Positions 8,084 to 17,712 of a stretch of 62,340 nt of DNA are shown piece by piece. The position numbers and the translations under genes are program-made. This stretch comes from an uncultured Bacteroides sp. (GTDB lineage Bacteria; Bacteroidota; Bacteroidia; Bacteroidales; Bacteroidaceae), in NCBI GenBank assembly GCA_944321495.1, contig CALULP010000015.1, forward strand, positions 1 through 62,340, given 5' to 3'. Each line of letters starts with the position of its first letter. The stretch's first letter is position 1. The notes beneath the pieces were generated by a model, which saw nothing but the letters and a program-made list of their open reading frames with translations, had not been told where the DNA came from and searched no databases.

Positions 8084-9004
8084 ATGAAAAAATTAGCTAC
8101 CGCAATTGTGCTGGGCACCATGACCGCAACGGCAACCGCCCAGACAAACTACCAGATGCAAACCGCCTGCAACCCCCAGGACGTGAAAACCTACGACACC
8201 AACCGCCTGCGTGCCAGCTTCCTGATGGAAAAAGTCATGGCACCCGATGAAATCAACCTCACCTACTCCATGTACGACCGCTTCATCTACGGTGGAGCCA
8301 TGCCCGTCGACAAAGAGCTGGAGTTGGGAACCATCGACCCGCTCAAGGCTGACTATTTCCTGGAACGCCGGGAATTGGGCATCATCAACATCGGCGGCGA
8401 CGGCATTGTCACCGTGGACGGCAAGGAGTATGAACTTCACTACAAGGAGGCCTTGTACGTAGGACGCGGCAACAAACTGGTCACGTTCAAGAGCAAAAAC
8501 GCCGCACAGCCGGCCAAATTTTACCTGAACTCGGCCACGGCCCACAAGGCTTACAAGACGCAACTCATCACCATCGAAGGCCGCAAAGGGTCGCTGAAAG
8601 CCAACTCCTTCCCCGCAGGCAAGATGGAAGAGAGCAACGACCGCGTCATCAACCAGCTCATCGTGGCAAACGTGCTGGAAGAAGGCCCGTGCCAACTGCA
8701 AATGGGACTGACCGAACTGAAACCGGGCAGCGTGTGGAACACCATGCCGGCACACACCCACAGCCGCCGCATCGAAGCCTACTTCTACTTCAACGTACCG
8801 ACAGACAACATGATTTGCCACCTGATGGGCGAACCCCAGGAGGAACGGCTGGTATGGATGAAAAACGAGCAAGCCATCATGTCGCCCGAATGGTCCATCC
8901 ACGCCGCCGCAGGCACCAGCAATTACTCCTTCATCTGGGGCATGGCAGGCGAGAACCTGGACTACAACGACATGGACAAAATCAAATACACCGACATGCG
9001 ATAA
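8084..9004 (+). CDS. kduI: 5-dehydro-4-deoxy-D-glucuronate isomerase with N-terminal export signal
   Basis: A 306-residue cupin-fold isomerase that converts 5-keto-4-deoxyuronate, released from pectin or glycosaminoglycan disaccharides, to 3-deoxy-D-glycero-2,5-hexodiulosonate. The zinc ligands are all present as His224, His226, Glu231 and His273, with the spacing of E. coli KduI. Strong family blocks are [14 protein letters not shown] and FIWGMAGEN. The odd feature is the N-terminus: residues 1-19 ([19 protein letters not shown]) read as a cleavable signal peptide ahead of the usual KduI start. Met24 would give a normal cytoplasmic form, so the start decides the compartment. It is followed 12 bases later by the exuT-like gene. 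Confidence 0.9.
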   Translation: MKKLATAIVLGTMTATATAQTNYQMQTACNPQDVKTYDTNRLRASFLMEKVMAPDEINLTYSMYDRFIYGGAMPVDKELELGTIDPLKADYFLERRELGIINIGGDGIVTVDGKEYELHYKEALYVGRGNKLVTFKSKNAAQPAKFYLNSATAHKAYKTQLITIEGRKGSLKANSFPAGKMEESNDRVINQLIVANVLEEGPCQLQMGLTELKPGSVWNTMPAHTHSRRIEAYFYFNVPTDNMICHLMGEPQEERLVWMKNEQAIMSPEWSIHAAAGTSNYSFIWGMAGENLDYNDMDKIKYTDMR

Positions 9005-9016
9005 CCTACTGCCGCC

Positions 9017-10477
9017 ATGAAAAACAAGCTTCAAGACAACGCCATGAGCAGTTACCGGTGGACTATCTGCGCCATGCTGTTCTTCGCCACCACCATCAAC
9101 TATCTGGACCGGCAGGTCCTGTCGCTGACGTGGGATGAATTCATCAAGCCGGAATTCCATTGGGACGAATCGCACTACGGCACCATCACCGCCGTGTTCT
9201 CGTTTGTATACGCCGCCTGTATGCTGTTTGCCGGAAGGCTTATAGACTGGCTGGGGTCGAAACGCGGATACCTGTGGGCCATCGGCATCTGGTCTGCCGG
9301 AGCATGCATGCACGCCCTCTGCGGGGTGATAACCGAACATGCGGTAGGGTTGCACAACGCCGCCCAACTGGCACAGGCCACCGGCGACGTGGTGGTGGTT
9401 ATCGCCACCGTCAGCATGTACTGCTTCCTTGCAGCCAGATGCATCCTCGCCATCGGCGAAGCGGGCAACTTCCCGGCCGCCATCAAGGTTACCGCCGAGT
9501 ATTTCCCCAAGAAAGACCGCGCGTTTGCCACCTCCATCTTCAATGCCGGGGCATCGATAGGCGCACTGGTTGCCCCCCTTACCATCCCGCTGCTTGCCAA
9601 AGCCTGCGGCTGGGAGATGGCGTTCATCATCATCGGCGCACTGGGTTTCATTTGGATGGGGTTCTGGGTATTCATGTACAGCGCACCGTCCCAAAACAAG
9701 CACGTTAATGCCGCCGAACTGGCCTACATCGAACAAGATTACCAGTGCGACAAGCAAGGACAACCGCAAAAAGATACAGCCAAAGAACGCCCGATGAACT
9801 TCATCCAGTGTTTCCGCTACCGGCAGACCTGGGCGTTTGCCATCGGGAAATTCATGACCGACGGCGTATGGTGGTTTTTCCTTTTCTGGATTCCTGCCTA
9901 CCTGAACACGCAGTTCGGCATCAAGACCTCCGAGGGCTTGGGCATGGCGCTTATCTTTACGCTGTATGCCATCACCATGCTGTCCATCTACGGCGGAAAG
10001 CTCCCCACCCTCATCATCAACCGGACGGGACTTAACCCCTACGCGGCACGCATGAGGGCGATGCTCATCTTTGCATTCTTCCCGCTGCTGGTACTACTGG
10101 CACAGCCGCTCGGGACGCTTTCCCCCTGGTTCCCGGTCATCCTGATAGGTATCGGGGCAGCAGCCCACCAGTCTTGGTCGGCCAACATTTTCTCTACGGT
10201 AGGAGACATGTTCCCCAAATCCGCCATCGCTACCGTAACCGGCATCGGCGGCATGGCAGGCGGCCTGAGCTCCATGCTCATGCAATACAGTGCAGGCGAG
10301 CTGTTTGTCTATGCAGGGGAAACAAACTTGACGTTCATGGGGTTTGAAGGCAAGCCGGCAGGATATTTCATCATATTCTGCATCTGCGCCGTGGCTTACC
10401 TCGTGGGATGGTGCATCATGAAAGCATTAGTGCCGAGGTACAAACCAATCGTACCGCTCTGTAACACCAAAGCGTAA
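9017..10477 (+). CDS. MFS transporter of the ExuT/hexuronate family
   Basis: A 486-residue major-facilitator protein with about twelve membrane segments. The first segment carries TTINYLDRQVLSLTWDEF, typical of the anion:cation symporter (ExuT/GudP) family, and the A-motif region reads GRLIDWLGSKRGYLW. A conserved GEAGNFPAAIKVTAEYFPKKDRAFATS block follows. It should import hexuronates or their unsaturated derivatives by proton symport across the inner membrane. It lies 12 bases after kduI, which supports an acidic-sugar substrate. An alternative start at 9044 (MSSYRW) is possible. Confidence 0.87.
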   Translation: MKNKLQDNAMSSYRWTICAMLFFATTINYLDRQVLSLTWDEFIKPEFHWDESHYGTITAVFSFVYAACMLFAGRLIDWLGSKRGYLWAIGIWSAGACMHALCGVITEHAVGLHNAAQLAQATGDVVVVIATVSMYCFLAARCILAIGEAGNFPAAIKVTAEYFPKKDRAFATSIFNAGASIGALVAPLTIPLLAKACGWEMAFIIIGALGFIWMGFWVFMYSAPSQNKHVNAAELAYIEQDYQCDKQGQPQKDTAKERPMNFIQCFRYRQTWAFAIGKFMTDGVWWFFLFWIPAYLNTQFGIKTSEGLGMALIFTLYAITMLSIYGGKLPTLIINRTGLNPYAARMRAMLIFAFFPLLVLLAQPLGTLSPWFPVILIGIGAAAHQSWSANIFSTVGDMFPKSAIATVTGIGGMAGGLSSMLMQYSAGELFVYAGETNLTFMGFEGKPAGYFIIFCICAVAYLVGWCIMKALVPRYKPIVPLCNTKA

Positions 10478-10517
10478 GGCAAAGGCAGGATATTCCTGTA
10501 CTGCTTCCATCAAAGAC

Positions 10518-10572
10518 AAAGAGGGCAGACAATGCGAATGACGCCCAGTCATCTGCATTATCCGCCCTCTTT
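10518..10572. terminator. Bidirectional terminator between convergent genes
   Basis: AAAGAGGGC (10518-10526) pairs with GCCCTCTTT (10564-10572). Inner pairs AATGC/GCATT and ATGA/TCAT extend the stem. It lies between the exuT-like gene on the plus strand and the nuclease-helicase gene on the minus strand, and can serve both. Confidence 0.85.
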
Positions 10573-10584
10573 CCACACGCTTCC

Positions 10585-13500
10585 CTATGCTTCCTGCAAA
10601 ACCTGCAACAAGCGGGCATAGATAGGATTCAGATTCAACAAATCCGGAACACCCGTAACGAACATCTGCTTCCGGGCACGGGTCAGTGCCACATTCAGTT
10701 TACGGTCGACCAGCACCCCGTTATCTTCCGTCACATTGGCAAGGAATTTCAACTGGTAAGTGCGGTTCAGGCAGAAAGAATAAATAATGACATCCCGCTC
10801 ACTCCCCTGGAAACGCTCTACGGTATCGACCATCACTCCGCCCAGCCGGGGAATGCCCGATGCCTCCAATTCCCGCTTAATCAACGCTATCTGGCTACGG
10901 TAAGGGGCTATGATTCCCAAAGTGGACGCGACGTCGAATTGCCCCGAAGCGCTGTATTGCTTATACACCGAAACCGCCAGACGTGCCACCAGACAGGCTT
11001 CGGAATGGTTGACTTTGGGCGAGCCGGATAGCGGCTCCGGTTGGGAAGGCAGGAATGCCACCCGGCGGGTCAGCAAGGGGGCGAACTCATCACTTTCCAG
11101 TCCGGAAGCCAAAGCCAATGCGCCTTGCTGATGGGGCAATCCCAGGATTTCCAATTGGTTGCCATAGAAAGCCTGATTCGGGAAACGGGCGACCTCGATA
11201 TTCATGCGCCCTTGCCTGCGCAGCATGTCATGGCAACGGACGGAGAGCGGAAGCCCTGCCACCACGGCATCTGCCTTCAGACAGGTGACATACCTGTAAA
11301 GCCGTTCGAACAAAGAATCTTTCAAATTGTAAAGCCCGATGCCACGAAGTGCTTCATCGTGCACCTCAGACTGGGCTGATGACTGCAATACCACCGCGGG
11401 GAGTTGTTTATGGTCGCCAATCAGGACAAACTTGCCAATGGCATCCCCGCCCTGTACTCCCCTTGCACACAAGAGACCCAGCAATTGTGGCTCCAATATC
11501 TGGGTAGCCTCATCGACAATGGCCACGTCAAACGTCTTCAAGCGGAACAAATCGGTCTTGGAAGAAAGCGTAGCCACCGTCCCCACAAATATCTGGCAAC
11601 GCCCCAACCGCTCTTGCACAGCACAACGGTTGGCGCAGGCTTCCAATACATTTTCTACCAGATAAGGACGGTAAGCCGGTTCACATGCCAACTCGCTGCC
11701 AATACGTATAAAGTCGACAGCCGGACTGATGCCGACAAGCATCTTGCAAATCTCATCCACGGCCCGGTTGGTATAAGACAACAACAGAACCTGTTTGCCT
11801 TGCCGATAAAAATTCCCGACCATGGCACGCAAGGCACGCGAGGTTTTCCCGGTGCCCGGAGGTCCCACCAGCAGGAAATAATCGCGGGCAGCCTCTGCCT
11901 TCAAAGCGATGCGCGCGAAATCATCGGCAGCTTCAGCGATGCGCGAATCCAATGCCGTGTCAAACTCCGGAAGACGCTGCCCCAACAGCAAATCGCGCCG
12001 CCGCGGGGTAGCGGAAAGAAAAGCCGTCAAGCCATTGTACATGCTACGGAAAGAAGTGTCCATATAGTCATGCTCAATGGCATAACAACTATCCGACGGC
12101 AATACTCCCGCATTTTGCTGGGAAGCACGCAGGCGTACACGGACAAAAGTTTCCGAAAAATATTCGATATTGCCTTTAAAGACCATTTTGTTGGTCACAT
12201 TGTCGGTTTCCGCGTTTCTTTCGTACAACACTACCGCATCGCCCTCCCTGAAGTTGGGAAGGATGCAGGCACCGTCATCCCCGTCCTCTTGCCCAGCCAC
12301 CGACAGGACAAGGAATGGCTTATGCTCATCGGCTGCATGGTTTTGTACAATGGAAAGGTCGTACAGGATTTCACCGGCTTCCCGTTTTTCCTCCAAAGTG
12401 GAAAGCCACAAAGACGATGCCCCAAAGTGCCCTTCATACTCAGCATCGCCCGACTTGGATGTATATAGTTCCTTCGTGATAAAATTATAAAGCGAACAAA
12501 AGTAAGTCTCTTCTATGGAGGAAAGGGACCGTATTCTGCCCACCACCTCCTCAATGCCCGGACGCTGATAACGGGTCCACAGCACACCGGTAAGGCCACG
12601 TTCGTTCAACAATGCAGGAGTTATGGATTTCAAGAAATCCGAAGTGTAAGAAGGGGTGTTCCTCAACTGTATGCCATACTCGTTGGCAACAATCCGGTTG
12701 CGCACATCCATAATCCTACGCACCATAGCCCACGAAGAACGCGCCGGGTACAACAACGGATAGCGGGTATAAAACAAATAAGCCTTTACCTGCCGATGGT
12801 CCATGCCCATGGAATATTCAAGCACCGCCTGGTAAAGAAGCATTTGCACCCGATTATTTTCCTTAGGCTCAACCTTGCCGCGCATGGAGTATTCATCTGC
12901 CTTTCCCGACTTCATTTCTATGAACGAAGTCATGTCGCGCTGCATGTAGTCCAACCGCCCCTGAAGCCCCAATGCCTCGCAGATGTACGAAGGCTCAAGC
13001 ACGGCGTCCGTTTTGTCGAGTGCATAACCGGGAGCAGGGAAAACGTCGCTTACCGTCTTGCGGATATGCTCAAAATGCCGTTTACAATCAGCGAAGAACA
13101 CTGCTTCCTTTTCCCGGTCAAGCAAATCCTCGCATGCCGCCAGTTCGATGGGATAAGCGCGGAAAGCTTTTTTCATGCAAGCCAAGTAATCGGGAACTCC
13201 CTTTGCATGAATCCATTCGTCAAGAAAAAGATTGACTATATTACCCAACAGCAAAGGCCGCGTATTACCTGTCGGCTGAAAACGGGCAAGCACATAATTC
13301 ATCGGATGATGGCCGTACTCCTTGAAGCATTCGGCCAACGAACTGATGTCTATCAGATAATCCGGTTCCAGTATGATAAACGAAGGGGTCAGCACATTTC
13401 CCTCGTCCACCGATACATCCAATAGGTTCAACTGGGCATGCCGCCACAACACACGGCATGTTTCCTTAAATTCATCGTTGACTTGGGGGATATTATAACG

Positions 13501-14022
13501 GACGCGCAGCAGTTCTGCGCCTACAGTTTCCGGGGATTCAACATATAGAAAAAAATCATCGGCATATTGGAATATTACCCTCATGCGCTTCACCTGCCTG
13601 CCGACCGATGGAGCAGCCGTCAAGTAAGTAGCATCAGCATGAGGGAGCAATGCATACAACCTGGACGGGATATCAGCACCCGTCAGGCGTTTTACAAAGA
13701 AGGCCAACGTCTTGGCATCCCTGAGCAGTTGCTCCCGAACGGGCTTTACACGATGGTTCAATACGTCGTTGGAAGCCATGCGAAGCGTATGCAGGCGGTT
13801 CTGTTCGGTAAGTGTCAGCCCTAACTTGGAAGAAACAAAACTGATACGTGCCGACAAGTCGGTCATTTGCAGGCTACCCTTGTCATCAGTCAACAACATC
13901 CGACATAAATGCTCCAACAATTCGCGCATTTGGCGATAAGCCCCATAACCGGACAAAGACTCGTCACGGCATACTTCCCAAAGCATGCCGTAACATTCCT
14001 CTACTTCAATACCGTTATGCAT
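10585..14022 (-). CDS. Dna2-like fusion of a PD-(D/E)XK nuclease and a superfamily 1 helicase
   Basis: A 1145-residue protein. The first third is an alpha-helical region. A RecB/Cas4-type nuclease core follows, with Asp358 (GRLDY), Glu369 and Lys371 (FIEMKSGK). The C-terminal third is an SF1 helicase: Walker A GPPGTGKTSRALRAM near residue 720, Walker B VAIVDEATQILEP, a LIGDHKQLPAV motif III, and the C-terminal VDTVERFQGSERDVIIYS and NVALTRARKQMFV motifs. The order nuclease then Upf1-like helicase is that of Dna2, which processes flaps and resected ends. Its cellular job in Bacteroidales is not known to me. Its ATG shares one base with the tatC stop (TAATG on the coding strand), so translation is probably coupled. 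Confidence 0.85.
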   Translation of the reverse strand: MHNGIEVEECYGMLWEVCRDESLSGYGAYRQMRELLEHLCRMLLTDDKGSLQMTDLSARISFVSSKLGLTLTEQNRLHTLRMASNDVLNHRVKPVREQLLRDAKTLAFFVKRLTGADIPSRLYALLPHADATYLTAAPSVGRQVKRMRVIFQYADDFFLYVESPETVGAELLRVRYNIPQVNDEFKETCRVLWRHAQLNLLDVSVDEGNVLTPSFIILEPDYLIDISSLAECFKEYGHHPMNYVLARFQPTGNTRPLLLGNIVNLFLDEWIHAKGVPDYLACMKKAFRAYPIELAACEDLLDREKEAVFFADCKRHFEHIRKTVSDVFPAPGYALDKTDAVLEPSYICEALGLQGRLDYMQRDMTSFIEMKSGKADEYSMRGKVEPKENNRVQMLLYQAVLEYSMGMDHRQVKAYLFYTRYPLLYPARSSWAMVRRIMDVRNRIVANEYGIQLRNTPSYTSDFLKSITPALLNERGLTGVLWTRYQRPGIEEVVGRIRSLSSIEETYFCSLYNFITKELYTSKSGDAEYEGHFGASSLWLSTLEEKREAGEILYDLSIVQNHAADEHKPFLVLSVAGQEDGDDGACILPNFREGDAVVLYERNAETDNVTNKMVFKGNIEYFSETFVRVRLRASQQNAGVLPSDSCYAIEHDYMDTSFRSMYNGLTAFLSATPRRRDLLLGQRLPEFDTALDSRIAEAADDFARIALKAEAARDYFLLVGPPGTGKTSRALRAMVGNFYRQGKQVLLLSYTNRAVDEICKMLVGISPAVDFIRIGSELACEPAYRPYLVENVLEACANRCAVQERLGRCQIFVGTVATLSSKTDLFRLKTFDVAIVDEATQILEPQLLGLLCARGVQGGDAIGKFVLIGDHKQLPAVVLQSSAQSEVHDEALRGIGLYNLKDSLFERLYRYVTCLKADAVVAGLPLSVRCHDMLRRQGRMNIEVARFPNQAFYGNQLEILGLPHQQGALALASGLESDEFAPLLTRRVAFLPSQPEPLSGSPKVNHSEACLVARLAVSVYKQYSASGQFDVASTLGIIAPYRSQIALIKRELEASGIPRLGGVMVDTVERFQGSERDVIIYSFCLNRTYQLKFLANVTEDNGVLVDRKLNVALTRARKQMFVTGVPDLLNLNPIYARLLQVLQEA

Positions 14023-14831
14023 TAATCCTCCTCACCGACATCTTCCCGTTTCTTATCTTTCACCATCAGGATGCTCAACTCATAAAGCAAATAAAGCGGA
14101 ACAGCCACCACAGTCAAAGTAAAAGGATCGCCCGTCGGGGTAATAACGGCTGCGGCTATCACTATCAGCACCGCTGCATGACGGCGATATTTGCGCAAGA
14201 ACGTCTTGTTGACCACACCTAAAAGGGACAAGAGCCACGTCACCAACGGCAACTCAAAGGCCAACCCCATGCACAGCACCAGCATCATGAAGTTGTTGAT
14301 ATAAGAATTCAGGGAAATCTGGTTTTCGATGACCACACTCAGTTGGTAAGTGGACAGGAACCGCAAAGTCAAGGGGTACACCATGAAATAGCCCAGCAAT
14401 ACGCCCAGGAAAAACATGACCGTACCCAATGTCAATGCCTTTTTCACTCCTTTTACCTCATTGGGGTAAAGCGCAGGACTGATAAACTTCCAAACCTCGT
14501 AAAACAAATAAGGAGCTGCCGTCACTATCGACATCCACAGCGACGTAGAAATATGAATAAAGAAAGGAGCTGCCAGGTTAATGTTTATCAACTTCACATG
14601 GAAGTCTTGGGTAAAGAAATCGCCTTCCAAATGAAAAACCTCCCCAATACGCCGCAACAAATCGTAAAACACAAAATCATTACGGCACGGAGCCATAATC
14701 ACTTGGTCGAACAAATACGGCATGGCAATGAAATAGCCGACAGCCAGTACAAACCATACGCCCAACACACGAAACAGTACCCGGCGCAACTCATCCAAAT
14801 GATCCCAAAAGGTCAATTCTTTTTCGCTCAT
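14022..14831 (-). CDS. tatC: Sec-independent protein translocase subunit TatC
   Basis: A 269-residue inner-membrane protein that binds twin-arginine signal peptides. It starts with MSEKELTFWDHLDELRRVLFRV, matching the family's cytoplasmic N-terminal HLxELRxR motif, and has six predicted membrane segments. The AFELPLVTWLL segment is also typical. An insert with the sequence HLEGDFFTQDFHVKLININ lies in the first periplasmic loop. It follows tatA on the same strand, but a separate TAtcTTTG box at 14943-14936, at the tatA stop codon, could give it its own promoter. Confidence 0.93.
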   Translation of the reverse strand: MSEKELTFWDHLDELRRVLFRVLGVWFVLAVGYFIAMPYLFDQVIMAPCRNDFVFYDLLRRIGEVFHLEGDFFTQDFHVKLININLAAPFFIHISTSLWMSIVTAAPYLFYEVWKFISPALYPNEVKGVKKALTLGTVMFFLGVLLGYFMVYPLTLRFLSTYQLSVVIENQISLNSYINNFMMLVLCMGLAFELPLVTWLLSLLGVVNKTFLRKYRRHAAVLIVIAAAVITPTGDPFTLTVVAVPLYLLYELSILMVKDKKREDVGEED

Positions 14832-14943
14832 AACACAATCCGGTACAGCATCATACCCCCATGACAGACATCATAAGTCCATACGCAAGGGGATATACCC
14901 CTGCCACATACGACATCTGCCACATGAATGTTTTGCAAAGATA

Positions 14944-15153
14944 TCATCCTTTGGACGAAGGCTCGTCTATCTCTTCCTTTGCCTTGTTAATTTCTTCCTT
15001 TGCCTCGTTCACGCCTTCCTTAAAACTTTTTACACCTTTGCCAAGCCCTCTCATCAGTTCAGGAATTTTCTTCCCACCGAAAAGCAACAAAATAATAACT
15101 GCGATTATAATCCATTCACTGCCGCTGGGCATCAATAAAAGTAAGTTTGTCAT
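14944..15153 (-). CDS. tatA: Sec-independent protein translocase subunit TatA/E
   Basis: A 69-residue protein with one N-terminal membrane segment (WIIIAVIILLLFGG). The invariant FG hinge leads into an amphipathic helix (KKIPELMRGLGKGVKSFKEG) and a charged, lysine/glutamate-rich tail. It forms the translocation pore for folded Tat substrates together with TatC. A TAtcTTTG box at 15187-15180 with TTTC 19 bases further up is a good promoter. No separate TatB is seen, as is usual for minimal TatA-TatC systems in this phylum. Confidence 0.92.
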   Translation of the reverse strand: MTNLLLLMPSGSEWIIIAVIILLLFGGKKIPELMRGLGKGVKSFKEGVNEAKEEINKAKEEIDEPSSKG

Positions 15154-15222
15154 AGTTGTATTACATTTAATTTGCGATGCAAAGATAATATTTAAATGAA
15201 AAAAAAGAAATGAAGCATCTGA

Positions 15223-17712
15223 TTAATCCTGATAATAGACCCGTTTTACCCGCGTTGACACACTGGTCAGGACCTCATAAGGTATGGTATCCAGCACATC
15301 GGACAATACCGTCACCGGCAAGTGATCGCCAAAGATTTCTACCGCATCACCTTCCTTACACGGTATGTCGGTTACATCTATCATACAGACATCCATGCAG
15401 ATATTGCCTACATAGGGAGCTTTCTGCCCGTTCACCAGACAATAAGCCGCGCCGTTCCCCAAGTGACGGTTCAGGCCGTCGGCATAACCGATAGGAATGG
15501 CAGCTATACGCGACGGACGGTTCAAACGGCCTTTCCGACTATAACCTACCGTCTCATCGGCAGGGACATCCCGTATCTGCAAAATGGTTGTCTTGAGCGT
15601 ACTGACATTATGCATGACGGAATTGTCTATCGGATTAATGCCATACAATCCTATTCCCAGCCGCACCATGTCGAACTGGGCACCGGGGAAACGCTCGATA
15701 CCTGCCGAGTTGCAAATATGCCGCAATATCTTATGGGGAAAAGCTGCCTGCAATTCACCGGAAACTTTTTCAAATGTCTCTATCTGCCGGCGCGTAAACG
15801 CATCGAAATCCGATGAGTCACTGCCTGCCAAATGTGAGAAGACCGACCTGGGAATCACAGCATTCTGCCCTTTCAGCCTTTCTATGAGCCGGGGCATGTC
15901 TTCCGGAGCAAAGCCTAAGCGGTGCATACCTGTATCCAACTTGACATGGATGGGGAAATTGGCTATACCCTCTTTCTCCGCCTCCTTTATCAAGGCATCC
16001 AATAAATGGAAACTATAAACCTCAGGTTCCAGTTTATAATCGAACATCGTCTTAAAAGATGTCATTTCCGGATTCATGATAAGGATGTTGGCCGTAATGC
16101 CTGCTTTGCGCAGTTCAAACCCTTCGTCGGCAACAGCCACCGCCAGATAATCCACCCGATGTTCCTGCAACGTTTTGGCTATCTCGTATGACCCGGCACC
16201 GTATGCCGAGGCTTTCACCATGCACACCATCTTCGTCTCAGGATGCAATAAACTGCGATAATGGTTCAGGTTGGCAACCATTGCACCCAGGTTTACTTCC
16301 AAGATAGTCTCATGTACTTTCTTCTCCAACACCTCGGTCAAAGCATCGAAGCCATACTTGCGGGCACCTTTTATCAAGATGATTTCGTTCTCCAAACGGA
16401 GCTTTCCCGCACCCACATCTTTCAGCAAGGAAGCCGTGTCCGGATAGAATGCTTTCTCCATGCCAAAACGGTCGGCACACATAGCCAGTTCGCTTCCCAC
16501 ACCGATGATGCGCTCCACGCCACGGCTATTTACCAACTGGGCTACCTGACGATACAGCGAATGGGCAGTCTGCCCTGTCTCAAGGATGTCTGACAAGATT
16601 AGCGTGCGCTTCAAGTCTTTGCCATCCGAACGTCGGTACATAAAATCGAGAGCGATATCGAGCGAAGCGAGGTCCGAATTGTAACTGTCATTAATGAGCA
16701 GGCATCCGTTCTTGCCTTCTTTCACTTCCAGGCGCATGGCCACCGGCTCCAACCGTGCCATACGCTCCGTAATCTTCGACGGAGGAAGCATCAGGTACAC
16801 ACATGCGGCAAGACAATGCAAAGAGTTCTCGATGGAAGCATCATCTATGAAAGGCAAGGTGTAAGTATTGTCCATATCCAAATACCGGTAAGACACCAAC
16901 GTACAATTGTCCTGCTTTTCAATCTTGCTTATATACAGAGGCCTGTCGGCATCCTTGCGGCTCCAGGCTATCTCACGGGCCGGCAACATGGATTTAGCCA
17001 CACAACTGCTTATGAACTCATCATCACCATTATAAATCACTACATCGCAATCCTTGAACAACGTAAGTTTCTCCATACACTTCTCTTGCATGGAGAAGAA
17101 GTTTTCCTGATGAGCGCCCCCAATATTGGTAAGGATGCCGATGGTAGGCTTGATGATGTTCTGAAGGGCACGCATCTCCCCCGGCTCAGAGATGCCCGCT
17201 TCGAATACGGCAAGCTGGTGTTCTTCTTTCATCTGCCACACGGACAAGGGTACGCCGATTTGCGAATTATAACTACGTGGCGAACGGACCACGGCCCTAT
17301 CCGCCCCCAACAGTTGGTGCAACCACTCTTTTACTACCGTTTTACCGTTGCTTCCCGTAATGCCGATAACCGGAATGTCAAACTGCCCTCTATGATGCTC
17401 CGCCAGCTTCTGAAGCGCTTTCAAAGGAGAAGGTACGACCAGGCAATTCACATCCGGGGCATTCAATAGAGAGGCAGGTTCTTCTTTCCTGTAGTCTTCT
17501 CCGCCTACCACGAAATTACGCACGCCACGGGCATAAAGTTCGGGAACATAGCGGATGCCATTATTCCGTTTGGTGGGCAAGGCAAAAAATAAGGTTTCTT
17601 CCGGGAAGCTTAAGGAACGGCTGTCTGTCAGCAGCCAGTCTATGGCGGCAGGTGCGCTGCCCATGCGGTCCGCACCTATGATTCCGGCAATCATTTCAAT
17701 AGTGTAAGGCAT
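15223..17712 (-). CDS. Bifunctional MurF (UDP-MurNAc-tripeptide:D-Ala-D-Ala ligase) and alanine racemase
   Basis: An 829-residue fusion. Residues 1 to about 460 are MurF, with the Mur-ligase ATP loop GITGSNGKT at 117-125 and a TNIGGAHQENF block. Residues from about 465 are a fold-III alanine racemase, with the PLP lysine Lys500 in MVKASAYGAG, the HVKLDTGMHRLGF segment and the catalytic-tyrosine region VGYSRKGRL near the C-terminus. One polypeptide would make D-alanine and use the dipeptide form in wall precursor synthesis; a separate Ddl is still needed between the two steps. The fusion is known in Bacteroidetes. Its start overlaps the GSCFA gene by 22 bases. Confidence 0.93.
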   Translation of the reverse strand: MPYTIEMIAGIIGADRMGSAPAAIDWLLTDSRSLSFPEETLFFALPTKRNNGIRYVPELYARGVRNFVVGGEDYRKEEPASLLNAPDVNCLVVPSPLKALQKLAEHHRGQFDIPVIGITGSNGKTVVKEWLHQLLGADRAVVRSPRSYNSQIGVPLSVWQMKEEHQLAVFEAGISEPGEMRALQNIIKPTIGILTNIGGAHQENFFSMQEKCMEKLTLFKDCDVVIYNGDDEFISSCVAKSMLPAREIAWSRKDADRPLYISKIEKQDNCTLVSYRYLDMDNTYTLPFIDDASIENSLHCLAACVYLMLPPSKITERMARLEPVAMRLEVKEGKNGCLLINDSYNSDLASLDIALDFMYRRSDGKDLKRTLILSDILETGQTAHSLYRQVAQLVNSRGVERIIGVGSELAMCADRFGMEKAFYPDTASLLKDVGAGKLRLENEIILIKGARKYGFDALTEVLEKKVHETILEVNLGAMVANLNHYRSLLHPETKMVCMVKASAYGAGSYEIAKTLQEHRVDYLAVAVADEGFELRKAGITANILIMNPEMTSFKTMFDYKLEPEVYSFHLLDALIKEAEKEGIANFPIHVKLDTGMHRLGFAPEDMPRLIERLKGQNAVIPRSVFSHLAGSDSSDFDAFTRRQIETFEKVSGELQAAFPHKILRHICNSAGIERFPGAQFDMVRLGIGLYGINPIDNSVMHNVSTLKTTILQIRDVPADETVGYSRKGRLNRPSRIAAIPIGYADGLNRHLGNGAAYCLVNGQKAPYVGNICMDVCMIDVTDIPCKEGDAVEIFGDHLPVTVLSDVLDTIPYEVLTSVSTRVKRVYYQD

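Noticed and set aside
8093..9769. 558-codon open frame on the minus strand
   Set aside because: It lies antisense to kduI and the exuT-like gene, both with clear families. Its translation is rich in Val, His and Gly in the manner of a GC-rich shadow frame and has no recognisable motif.
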